From JAIFWC01 sp035688135 (GTDB lineage Bacteria > Patescibacteriota > Saccharimonadia > Saccharimonadales > UBA10212), in NCBI GenBank assembly GCA_035688135.1, contig DASSNG010000059.1, positions 1 to 5,389 on the forward strand: a stretch of DNA of 5,389 bases, given 5' to 3'. The translations under genes and the position numbers were made by a program. The notes below the pieces were generated by a model. The model had not been told where the DNA came from. It did not search any database and was given only the letters and a program-made list of their open reading frames with translations. Positions 1-4,263 of this stretch are shown here, piece by piece; position 1 is the stretch's first letter; each line of letters opens with the position of its first letter.

Positions 1-394
1 GCTTTTGGTCAAACTTATACTTGCGGGCAAAACGGGCCAGGCTGCTGTTCTGGTGCTGGAAATTCTCTACCTGCTGGGGGATTTCGTTTATAAACTGACG
101 GCTCTGCTTTACCAGGGGCGGTGTTACCAAAGCGAAAAACAAAGCCAGCAGCGCGATGATGATTACGTAAGCGGCAGACGTAGCCACAATCCGGCTTCTT
201 ATTTTTGTACGGCGCGACAGCCAGCCGACTGCAGGGTTAAGCGCCAAAGCCAGGAAAAAAGCGACGAAAACCAGTATAAGGATATGGCTTACCCGCCTGA
301 CGAACCAAAAAAGCACTACGGCCGCTATAATCCATAAGATAGTGCGGACAATCGTCCGGTTAGTAACATTAACCGTCACCTTATGGTTATTCAT
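1..394 (-). CDS. AI-2E family transporter (PerM/YdiK-like permease), N-terminal part, cut by the window edge
   Basis: The minus-strand frame opens at the ATG at 394-392 and stays open to the left edge, giving 131 residues beginning MNNHKVTVNVTNRTIV. Three hydrophobic helices are visible at about residues 15-32, 37-53 and 68-90. Between helices 2 and 3 is ALNPAVGWLSRR, and after helix 3 comes TPPLVKQSRQFINEIPQQ. Both resemble the conserved start of the AI-2E transporter family (Pfam AI-2E_transport), whose full members have about 330-380 residues and eight helices, so roughly two thirds is missing. The family name comes from one autoinducer exporter; other members are cation/proton antiporters or unknown, so quorum sensing should not be assumed. 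The start overlaps the stop of the upstream glycosyltransferase by 8 bp and has no clear Shine-Dalgarno, which points to translational coupling as the last visible operon gene. The family call is fairly firm; the substrate is unknown. Confidence 0.85.
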   Translation of the reverse strand, partial: MNNHKVTVNVTNRTIVRTILWIIAAVVLFWFVRRVSHILILVFVAFFLALALNPAVGWLSRRTKIRSRIVATSAAYVIIIALLALFFALVTPPLVKQSRQFINEIPQQVENFQHQNSSLARFARKYKFDQK

Positions 395-1556
395 GGTGCT
401 TATTATGGCTTTTTTTGGTTTGGCGCGCAATCTCTGTCCGGTACATATCAAGCACTTGTTTGCCTACTTCCGATACGTCGTACTGCCCGACCGTCTTTTT
501 TTGCCAGTCCATAATTCGGCGGCGCATACCCGCATCAGCGAGCATCGTCTTAAGCCTGCCGGCAAAAGCTTCCGTGTCGGAGGGATTAACCAGCAACTGG
601 GACTGGTCCCCTAGAACCGAGCGGTACCCCGGATTGTCGCCGGCCAAAATAGGCCCGGAACCGGCGGCCATGGCTTCTATAAGCACGATGCCGAATGCTT
701 CCCCGTATAGAGAGGGAAAACAGGCGACGGCGGCTGAGTGGAGCAGACGCGGCTTGTCTTCTTCTTTTATATATCCTAAAAAAGTAATTTTCTCTGATAA
801 GCCTTTTTCTCTTGCCAGGTTTTCCAGCTCCCGGCGCTGCGGGCCGTCGCCGGCGATTACTAACTCAGATGCGGGATATTCATTATGCACCAAAGAAAAG
901 GCTTCTATAAGCTGGCGGCATCCCTTTCGTTTAACAAGCCTGCCTAAAAAGACTATACGGTGGCTATTTGCTCCTGAATTACTTTTTGACGGCAGCCTGA
1001 AACGGGCTGTTTCGACCGGGTTGGGAATGACATCGGAATCTATGCCGTAGGCTTGCTTTGCGAAGCGGGCGGCAGGGCGGCTGACGCTTACGATGCGGGA
1101 AAACCGCGGCAGGCTGCGCCAATAGGCAAGCCTTAGCAGCCGGGAACCGCTCCTTGAGAGCCATCCCGACGGGAATATATGGAATGTACCCACTACTACG
1201 GCCGGCGCTTTAGCGCCCATAATAATTTTCTGGGCTAAGAACGGAGAGTAGGGGGTCATGACGTGCAGGATATCGAACCGCTCTTCTTTTAAAACTTCAT
1301 CGATTTTTTTCCTGCTTGCAGGGAGGGGAATCGACAGGCGGTTGCCGTTGAACCTGACGCTGACGTTCTTGGCCAGGCTGTAAACGCGGCCGCCCTGCCA
1401 GCTATCCAGTTTTGTCTGGCCAACCAGATAACTTACTGAGTGCCCCTGGCCGCTAAGCCAGCCGCCCAGCGTCTTTACGTACTGGGCGACCCCGTCATTG
1501 CTGTCTAACGTGTCATCGAAGACGAAACCGACTTTTAGGCTTGGGACGTTCGCCAT
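387..1556 (-). CDS. Family-4 (GT-B) glycosyltransferase, second of a tandem pair
   Basis: This 389-residue protein has the length and layout of GT4 retaining glycosyltransferases. The N-terminal Rossmann domain opens with LKVGFVFDDTLDSNDGVAQY (residues 7-26), including the glycine turn (G22) used for donor binding. GTFH with His126 and the linker VIPNPVE (about 177-183) follow. The C-terminal nucleotide-sugar domain has FLGRLVKRKG (Arg206, Lys211), LVIAGDGP (232-239) and the E-x7-E signature GEAFGIVLIEAMAAG (Glu286, Glu294), which in GT4 enzymes binds the sugar and phosphates of the donor. There is no signal peptide or membrane span, so a cytosolic or membrane-surface enzyme is expected. The charged tail contains KKSHNKHHE. 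The ATG at 1556 is the only start that keeps the first beta strand, so the gene overlaps the upstream glycosyltransferase by 44 bp. AGGAAG lies 12 bases before the ATG, a rather distant ribosome site. Sugar and acceptor cannot be told; mannosyl transfer to a lipid is a guess from its partner. Confidence 0.9.
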   Translation of the reverse strand: MANVPSLKVGFVFDDTLDSNDGVAQYVKTLGGWLSGQGHSVSYLVGQTKLDSWQGGRVYSLAKNVSVRFNGNRLSIPLPASRKKIDEVLKEERFDILHVMTPYSPFLAQKIIMGAKAPAVVVGTFHIFPSGWLSRSGSRLLRLAYWRSLPRFSRIVSVSRPAARFAKQAYGIDSDVIPNPVETARFRLPSKSNSGANSHRIVFLGRLVKRKGCRQLIEAFSLVHNEYPASELVIAGDGPQRRELENLAREKGLSEKITFLGYIKEEDKPRLLHSAAVACFPSLYGEAFGIVLIEAMAAGSGPILAGDNPGYRSVLGDQSQLLVNPSDTEAFAGRLKTMLADAGMRRRIMDWQKKTVGQYDVSEVGKQVLDMYRTEIARQTKKSHNKHHE

Positions 1557-2703
1557 GGAGTTTTATCGCTTCCTTATAAACGGCTTCGTATTGATCGACT
1601 ATCTTCGGGTAATCGAACTGTTTGACGTAATTCTTGGCCCAGTTCAACCAGACTTTGCGGATATCCTGGTTGAACAGCATGATTTCCAGGCGGCGGCTGA
1701 AATCTACTGTGTCTTTTGGATTGACCAAAGATATGGCCCCGGTATCTTTCATAACGCTCAGATAGCCGATATTGTCTCCGGCCACGATAGGCGTGCCGGC
1801 GGCCATGGCTTCCAGCAGGACCACGCCAAAGCTTTCGCCCCGGACAGCGGCCGAACAGAAGACATCGGCGCGGTGGAGATGATAGACCTTGTCGGCTTCC
1901 GAGACATATCCCAGGAAAGTTACGCGCGGGATCTCTTCTTCGGCCACGAAATCGCGCAGCTTGCTTTCGTCCGCGCCTTCTCCGGCAATCATCAGCTGGA
2001 CGTCATCACGCCTCATAGCCAGGTCTTTATAAGCGCGCAGCAGGTATTTTACTCCTTTGCGGGCTTCCAGCCGGCCGACGTGCAGAATTGTCTTCATTTG
2101 GGGGTGCTTGATGGCGCGCGGCGGTGCTTTGCTGTATTTCTTTATATCTATGCCGTTAGGCACGTACTTTATATTCTTGACCAGCCAGTGGTCGGGGCCG
2201 CCTTTTTCCAATAATACCGCCGCTGGGGCAGGCGAAACCGCCGTAACCATATCCATTTTCTCGCCGACTCCCTTAGCATAGGGTACAAATAGATTGACAA
2301 GGGATTTTCCGGCGGCGCTATCCACGAAGTTGGCGTGGAAAGTCCCAACGTGTACCGTATTGGAGTGCTGGAGCATCTGCCGGGCCAGGATGGGCGCCCA
2401 GGGCTCATGAAAATTTATAACGTCGAATTTCTCTTCTTCCAGTACGCGCTTGATTTCGTCGGAATCAATATCAAAAGTCCAGGTGCCGTGGGTGCCCAGG
2501 CCCGCCGAGAACCTGGTCCCCGAAGTGTTCCCCAGCAATATGTAGTGGTCCGGGGCTACTCCCTGAAAGGTGGCCGGCCGCGGCGTTATTATGCGGACGT
2601 AATGTCCTTTTTTGTTCAGACCGTTATAAAGATGCGTCACTACATCGGCTACACCGCCGATTTTGTCGAACATATTGTAAGGGCAGACTAAGGCGATTCG
2701 CAT
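1513..2703 (-). CDS. PimA-like family-4 glycosyltransferase
   Basis: The protein has 396 residues. Its start MRIALVCPYNMFDKIGGVAD strongly resembles PimA-type phosphatidylinositol alpha-mannosyltransferases, with the glycine turn GGV at 16-18. VHVGTFHANF (117-126, His122) and VPNGIDIKKY (181-190) follow. The C-terminal domain carries HVGRLEARKG (Arg211, Lys216), LMIAGEG (237-243) and RGESFGVVLLEAMAAG with the E-x7-E pair Glu290 and Glu298. PimA transfers mannose from GDP-mannose to phosphatidylinositol on the inner membrane face; homologues elsewhere make other glycolipids, so the exact reaction is open. The tail GERPKPKSRFRLR is strongly basic, which suits contact with anionic lipids. The start is well supported: AGGAG at 2713-2709 lies 5 bases before the ATG, and the gene begins 11 bp after the hydrolase stop. 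Its last 44 bp also encode the start of the next glycosyltransferase. Family call firm, substrate inferred. Confidence 0.92.
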   Translation of the reverse strand: MRIALVCPYNMFDKIGGVADVVTHLYNGLNKKGHYVRIITPRPATFQGVAPDHYILLGNTSGTRFSAGLGTHGTWTFDIDSDEIKRVLEEEKFDVINFHEPWAPILARQMLQHSNTVHVGTFHANFVDSAAGKSLVNLFVPYAKGVGEKMDMVTAVSPAPAAVLLEKGGPDHWLVKNIKYVPNGIDIKKYSKAPPRAIKHPQMKTILHVGRLEARKGVKYLLRAYKDLAMRRDDVQLMIAGEGADESKLRDFVAEEEIPRVTFLGYVSEADKVYHLHRADVFCSAAVRGESFGVVLLEAMAAGTPIVAGDNIGYLSVMKDTGAISLVNPKDTVDFSRRLEIMLFNQDIRKVWLNWAKNYVKQFDYPKIVDQYEAVYKEAIKLHGERPKPKSRFRLR

Positions 2704-2708
2704 ATAGG

Positions 2709-2713
2709 CTCCT
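2709..2713 (-). promoter_or_regulatory. Shine-Dalgarno site of the PimA-like gene
   Basis: AGGAG on the minus strand sits 5 bases before the ATG at 2703, inside the 11-bp gap after the hydrolase stop codon. It fixes the start of this glycosyltransferase. It contrasts with the upstream hydrolase and the downstream permease, neither of which has a recognisable site. Confidence 0.8.
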
Positions 2714-2714
2714 A

Positions 2715-3656
2715 TTATACCGGTGATTTGGGTTTCTTAGCGAGCATCCTGCGCAGCCCGGCGGGCAGCATAACACCCATGGCTTTCTTGTCGGCCAGCA
2801 CGCTGGGCACATGGGCTTTGGTATCAGCTACGAATTGGGTGTATTCAGAAAAAACCTGCCGCATATGTTCTTCTACCTTAAGGTTGTTAAGGTAGTGGTC
2901 TTTTTTGGATACCACGTGGACGACGGGCAGGGAGATATGACGTCCCAGATTATCAAGCTTTAAGAATTCACTAGTTGTCAGCCAGTGGGTCCGCACATCG
3001 TTGCTTTGCCATAACACTTTTTCAAAGTTAATATTTAGGGCGAATTCTTCAGGGGTAACTTCTATCATCCGCCGTCTTGAGTTCGGGAATGTCTTATATA
3101 GAACATTCAGCACGGGTTTGTTCAGCCCGCAGTAGCGGATCAGAAATGCCACAGGGCGAGTGGCGAACAGCCTGGCCACCTTTCCATAGAATTTTCTTTT
3201 TGCAGGCCCATATAGGATGTCGTCGTGGTGCATAAAACCGGCGAAGCTGATAAGCAGGTCTATCTTTTTGGCAAGTTCGGGGTAACGCTGAAGCATCCGC
3301 GTAACTACTACGAACCCGTAAGAAATCGCGTAAACCGTAACCCGTTTGCGCTTATAGCGCAGTTTGATGAAAGAGGCCAGGTAGTCGGCGAACGCGTCAA
3401 GATCCGGCCGGATATGAGCTTTGTTGTAGCCTTCCATGCCGCCAAAGCCTGGCAGGTCGGGCATAGTGACGTTGCCGTACTCAATCAGGTTGTCGACCAG
3501 CCCCTGCCAGCGCTCCAGTACGGCATGATGACCGTAAATGAGCAGGATTTCGCGCTGTTTGCCCTTAGAGGAGGGTACACGAAGCATACGGCCCTGAAGG
3601 CCGTTGATATTCAGAGGCAGTATGTAATCTGCCGCATCTTTAGTGCGTTTTGCCAT
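2715..3656 (-). CDS. Alpha/beta-fold hydrolase, first gene of the operon
   Basis: This 313-residue protein has alpha/beta hydrolase architecture. EILLIYGHHAVLERWQGLVD (36-55) is the strand and turn that normally carries the His-Gly oxyanion motif, here Tyr-Gly-His-His. VTMPDLPGFGG (63-73) follows. The nucleophile elbow is VYAISYGF with Ser112. A cap-like helical insert spans about 145-235. The acid is probably Asp253 in VVSKKDHYL, and the base His282 in TKAHVPS, so the Ser-Asp-His triad appears complete. There is no signal peptide, so it is probably cytosolic. It may be an esterase, lipase or acyl-transfer enzyme. Position ahead of two glycosyltransferases suggests acting on a lipid or acylated intermediate of the same pathway, which is inference. 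The ATG at 3656 lies about 10 bases after a perfect TATAAT with no Shine-Dalgarno, implying a leaderless message. An internal start at Met24 would lose the first beta strand region and is less likely. Confidence 0.85.
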   Translation of the reverse strand: MAKRTKDAADYILPLNINGLQGRMLRVPSSKGKQREILLIYGHHAVLERWQGLVDNLIEYGNVTMPDLPGFGGMEGYNKAHIRPDLDAFADYLASFIKLRYKRKRVTVYAISYGFVVVTRMLQRYPELAKKIDLLISFAGFMHHDDILYGPAKRKFYGKVARLFATRPVAFLIRYCGLNKPVLNVLYKTFPNSRRRMIEVTPEEFALNINFEKVLWQSNDVRTHWLTTSEFLKLDNLGRHISLPVVHVVSKKDHYLNNLKVEEHMRQVFSEYTQFVADTKAHVPSVLADKKAMGVMLPAGLRRMLAKKPKSPV

Positions 3657-3666
3657 ATTTTTCTAA

Positions 3667-3695
3667 ATTATAGTCGATTGCCGCACCTCTGTAAA
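3667..3695 (-). promoter_or_regulatory. Sigma-70-type promoter of the hydrolase-glycosyltransferase operon
   Basis: On the minus strand, -35 TTTACA (3695-3690, 5 of 6 consensus) and -10 TATAAT (3672-3667, 6 of 6) are separated by exactly 17 bp. Transcription would begin near 3660, only a few bases before the ATG at 3656, so the mRNA has essentially no 5' leader. No other good promoter is visible in the downstream gene junctions, so this one probably drives all four genes. Confidence 0.8.
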
Positions 3696-3703
3696 ACAGA
3701 TGT
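3685..3703. promoter_or_regulatory. Imperfect dyad over the operon -35 box, possible operator
   Basis: The core TCTGT-AAA-ACAGA (3688-3700) is a perfect inverted repeat with a 3-bp centre, extended by AC and GT beyond one mismatch to give 3685-3703. It covers the -35 hexamer of the operon promoter and the putative -35 of the divergent tRNA promoter. A bound protein could block both. Short dyads arise by chance, and no cognate regulator is visible, so this is tentative. Confidence 0.35.
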
Positions 3704-3718
3704 GCTCTTTGTTACAAT
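3690..3718 (+). promoter_or_regulatory. Putative promoter of tRNA-Gln
   Basis: On the plus strand TACAAT (3713-3718, 5 of 6 to the -10 consensus) lies 17 bp after TGTAAA (3690-3695, 3 of 6 to the -35 consensus), placing transcription start near 3725, about 15 bases before the mature tRNA. The -35 hexamer is the same six base pairs used on the other strand by the operon promoter. The weak -35 makes this a moderate call. Confidence 0.45.
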
Positions 3719-3740
3719 TAACCAGTCAGTTCACTGCCGA

Positions 3741-3815
3741 TGGGGAGTGGCCAAGCGGTAAGGCACCGGGTTTTGGTCCCGGCATTCGGGGGTTCGAATC
3801 CCTCCTCCCCAGCCA
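3741..3815 (+). tRNA. tRNA-Gln (anticodon UUG), CCA encoded
   Basis: The full cloverleaf can be folded by hand. Acceptor TGGGGAG pairs with CTCCCCA (3805-3811). The D arm is GCC-AAGCGGTAA-GGC. The anticodon stem CCGGG/CCCGG encloses TTTTGGT, with anticodon TTG at 3773-3775. The variable loop is CATTC. The T arm is GGGGG-TTCGAAT-CCCTC with one G-U pair. Discriminator G is at 3812, followed by encoded CCA at 3813-3815. The U1-A72 first pair is typical of bacterial tRNA-Gln. It reads CAA, and CAG by wobble. It stands alone and divergent from the operon. Confidence 0.97.
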
Positions 3816-3833
3816 TCTAATAATGTGTCGTCC

Positions 3834-3850
3834 CGGTCTCCGATTTTTTT
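3834..3850 (+). terminator. Possible tRNA terminator (T-run with very weak stem)
   Basis: A T7 run at 3844-3850 follows the tRNA by 28 bases and is preceded by CGG-TCT-CCG, a stem of only three pairs. The T-run suits intrinsic termination, but the stem is too short to be convincing. Confidence 0.25.
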
Positions 3851-3852
3851 CT

Positions 3853-4038
3853 TTAACGCAGACGGCGATTTTTATAAAACACGCTGCCAAGCGTGCCCGC
3901 CAACGATATAGAACTGGAAAGCCCCATAATAACGGCGGGCCTAGGCACTTTATCGTCACCGGCAAGCGGAGATAGTTGCCGCGCAGAGCAGAATATTGCC
4001 GCAACTATAATAAGACCAGGTATCAGCAACCTTTTCAT
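3853..4038 (-). CDS. Candidate small membrane protein (61 aa), unrecognised
   Basis: The frame from the ATG at 4038-4036 encodes 61 residues that I do not recognise. It starts MKRLLIPGLIIVAAIFCSA, a charged start followed by a hydrophobic stretch (about 4-19) that could be a membrane helix or signal sequence. A polar loop with two aspartates comes next. A second hydrophobic segment runs about 35-55 and the end is basic (KNRRLR). Positive charges at both ends and acidic residues between them fit a hairpin with both ends inside. Cys17 is preceded by Ala-Ile-Phe, a poor lipobox, so a lipoprotein is unlikely. An in-frame ATG at 4089 would add 17 residues, giving 78. Neither start has a strong Shine-Dalgarno; the inner one has only GAG nine bases upstream. 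A -10-like TGTAAT lies upstream at 4110-4105. Against it, a hairpin with a short T-run lies in its 3' coding part. Could be a chance ORF. Confidence 0.4.
   Translation of the reverse strand: MKRLLIPGLIIVAAIFCSARQLSPLAGDDKVPRPAVIMGLSSSISLAGTLGSVFYKNRRLR
3874..3895 (-). terminator. Weak minus-strand hairpin with short T-run
   Basis: CACGCT-TGGC-AGCGTG (3895-3880, minus strand) forms a six-pair stem with a four-base loop and is followed by TTTTAT. It resembles a weak intrinsic terminator facing away from the palindrome region. It lies inside the last codons of the small candidate ORF, so it either ends a shorter transcript, protects against reading antisense into the tRNA, or is fortuitous. Confidence 0.3.
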
Positions 4039-4104
4039 CAGCGTAATCTCGTTTAATTGACCCCTTAATCTTAGGTGACATATTTGCATTTAACCGCGAA
4101 ATAA

Positions 4105-4110
4105 ATTACA
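4105..4110 (-). promoter_or_regulatory. Putative -10 box upstream of the small membrane ORF
   Basis: TGTAAT on the minus strand matches the -10 consensus at 5 of 6 bases and would start transcription near 4098. No good -35 is present; instead the 16-bp palindrome is centred about 40 bp upstream of that start, where an activator could take the place of a -35 element. AT-rich surroundings make a chance match possible. Confidence 0.3.
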
Positions 4111-4130
4111 AAATGTATATTTTTATGCGG

Positions 4131-4146
4131 CGTAAGATATCTTACG
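4131..4146. promoter_or_regulatory. Perfect 16-bp palindrome, likely operator of a Crp/Fnr-type regulator
   Basis: CGTAAGATATCTTACG is a perfect palindrome of eight base pairs per half. Written as CGTAA-N6-TTACG, it has the 5-6-5 spacing of Crp sites (TGTGA-N6-TCACA), sharing G, T and A at positions 2, 3 and 5 of each half. It also contains GTA-N8-TAC, the signature of NtcA-type members of the same family. It lies in the non-coding stretch before the leader ORF and the second hydrolase, and a Crp/Fnr-family gene ends just beyond that hydrolase. It is most likely that regulator's own target, but this is inferred from geometry and proximity only. Confidence 0.6.
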
Positions 4147-4165
4147 GTGAGAGCTTATGCATAAT

Positions 4166-4171
4166 GATAAT
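4166..4171 (+). promoter_or_regulatory. Putative -10 box of the leader-hydrolase transcript
   Basis: GATAAT (5 of 6 to consensus) would place transcription start near 4178-4180, with a leader of about 35 bases before the first start codon at 4213. No consensus -35 exists at the right distance. The palindrome centre at 4138/4139 falls about 40 bp upstream, close to the -41.5 position used by class II Crp/Fnr activators. An overlapping CATAAT at 4160-4165 is an alternative. Confidence 0.4.
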
Positions 4172-4202
4172 TTCTTAGTTAATGGTCGGATGAGACATAA
4201 AA

Positions 4203-4207
4203 AGAGG
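4203..4207 (+). promoter_or_regulatory. Shine-Dalgarno site of the leader ORF
   Basis: AGAGG lies 5 bases before the ATG at 4213, ideal spacing. It is what makes the short ORF look translated rather than accidental. Confidence 0.6.
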
Positions 4208-4212
4208 TAGAT

Positions 4213-4263
4213 ATGGAAAAAATATATGAAACAAGAGCCATAATGGGAGGTTCTGCTTTATGA
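4213..4263 (+). CDS. Leader peptide ORF (16 aa) coupled to the downstream hydrolase
   Basis: An ATG with a well-placed ribosome site (AGAGG, 5-base spacer) opens a 16-residue ORF, MEKIYETRAIMGGSAL, whose TGA stop overlaps the hydrolase ATG in the classic ATGA arrangement. The hydrolase Shine-Dalgarno (GGGAGG, 4245-4250) lies inside this ORF, encoding Met-Gly-Gly. Ribosomes translating the leader would therefore terminate exactly at the hydrolase start, so the leader could couple or tune hydrolase translation. The peptide has no run of one amino acid as in classical attenuators. The peptide itself may have no function. It could also be a chance ORF, since the hydrolase has its own ribosome site. 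Confidence 0.5.
   Translation: MEKIYETRAIMGGSAL
4245..4250 (+). promoter_or_regulatory. Shine-Dalgarno site of the second hydrolase
   Basis: GGGAGG is followed by a 9-base spacer and the ATG at 4260. It supports this start over any later in-frame ATG and lies within the 16-codon leader ORF. Confidence 0.7.

Noticed and set aside
163..170. TTACGTAA palindrome resembling part of the operator
   Set aside because: Eight bases inside permease coding sequence with different centre spacing from the 16-bp palindrome; chance is sufficient.
1..394. Reading the AI-2E family permease as evidence of autoinducer-2 quorum sensing
   Set aside because: The family is broad and mostly not tied to autoinducer-2; no lux-type genes are in the window.
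342..1050. Plus-strand ORFs at 342-614 and 415-1050
   Set aside because: Antisense shadows of the second glycosyltransferase and the permease, with no family signature.
1498..2214. 238-codon plus-strand ORF antisense to the PimA-like gene
   Set aside because: It lies entirely opposite strongly supported glycosyltransferase coding sequence, has no ribosome site or recognisable domain, and is explained by the codon bias of the real gene.
2335..2691. Plus-strand ORF of 118 codons and minus-strand alternative-frame ORFs near 2169-2812
   Set aside because: They sit inside the PimA-like gene and the hydrolase junction, in other frames, without motifs or ribosome sites.
3700..4004. Overlapping ORFs on both strands across the tRNA (plus 3700-3975, minus 3726-4004)
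   Set aside because: Both translate through tRNA-Gln; the products contain the familiar tRNA-derived peptides (such as GRRDSNPRMPGPKPGALPLG), a well-known source of false genes.
4155..4164. TTATGCATAA 10-bp palindrome
   Set aside because: Short and AT-rich, it overlaps the candidate -10 region; no spacing or repeat supports an independent operator.
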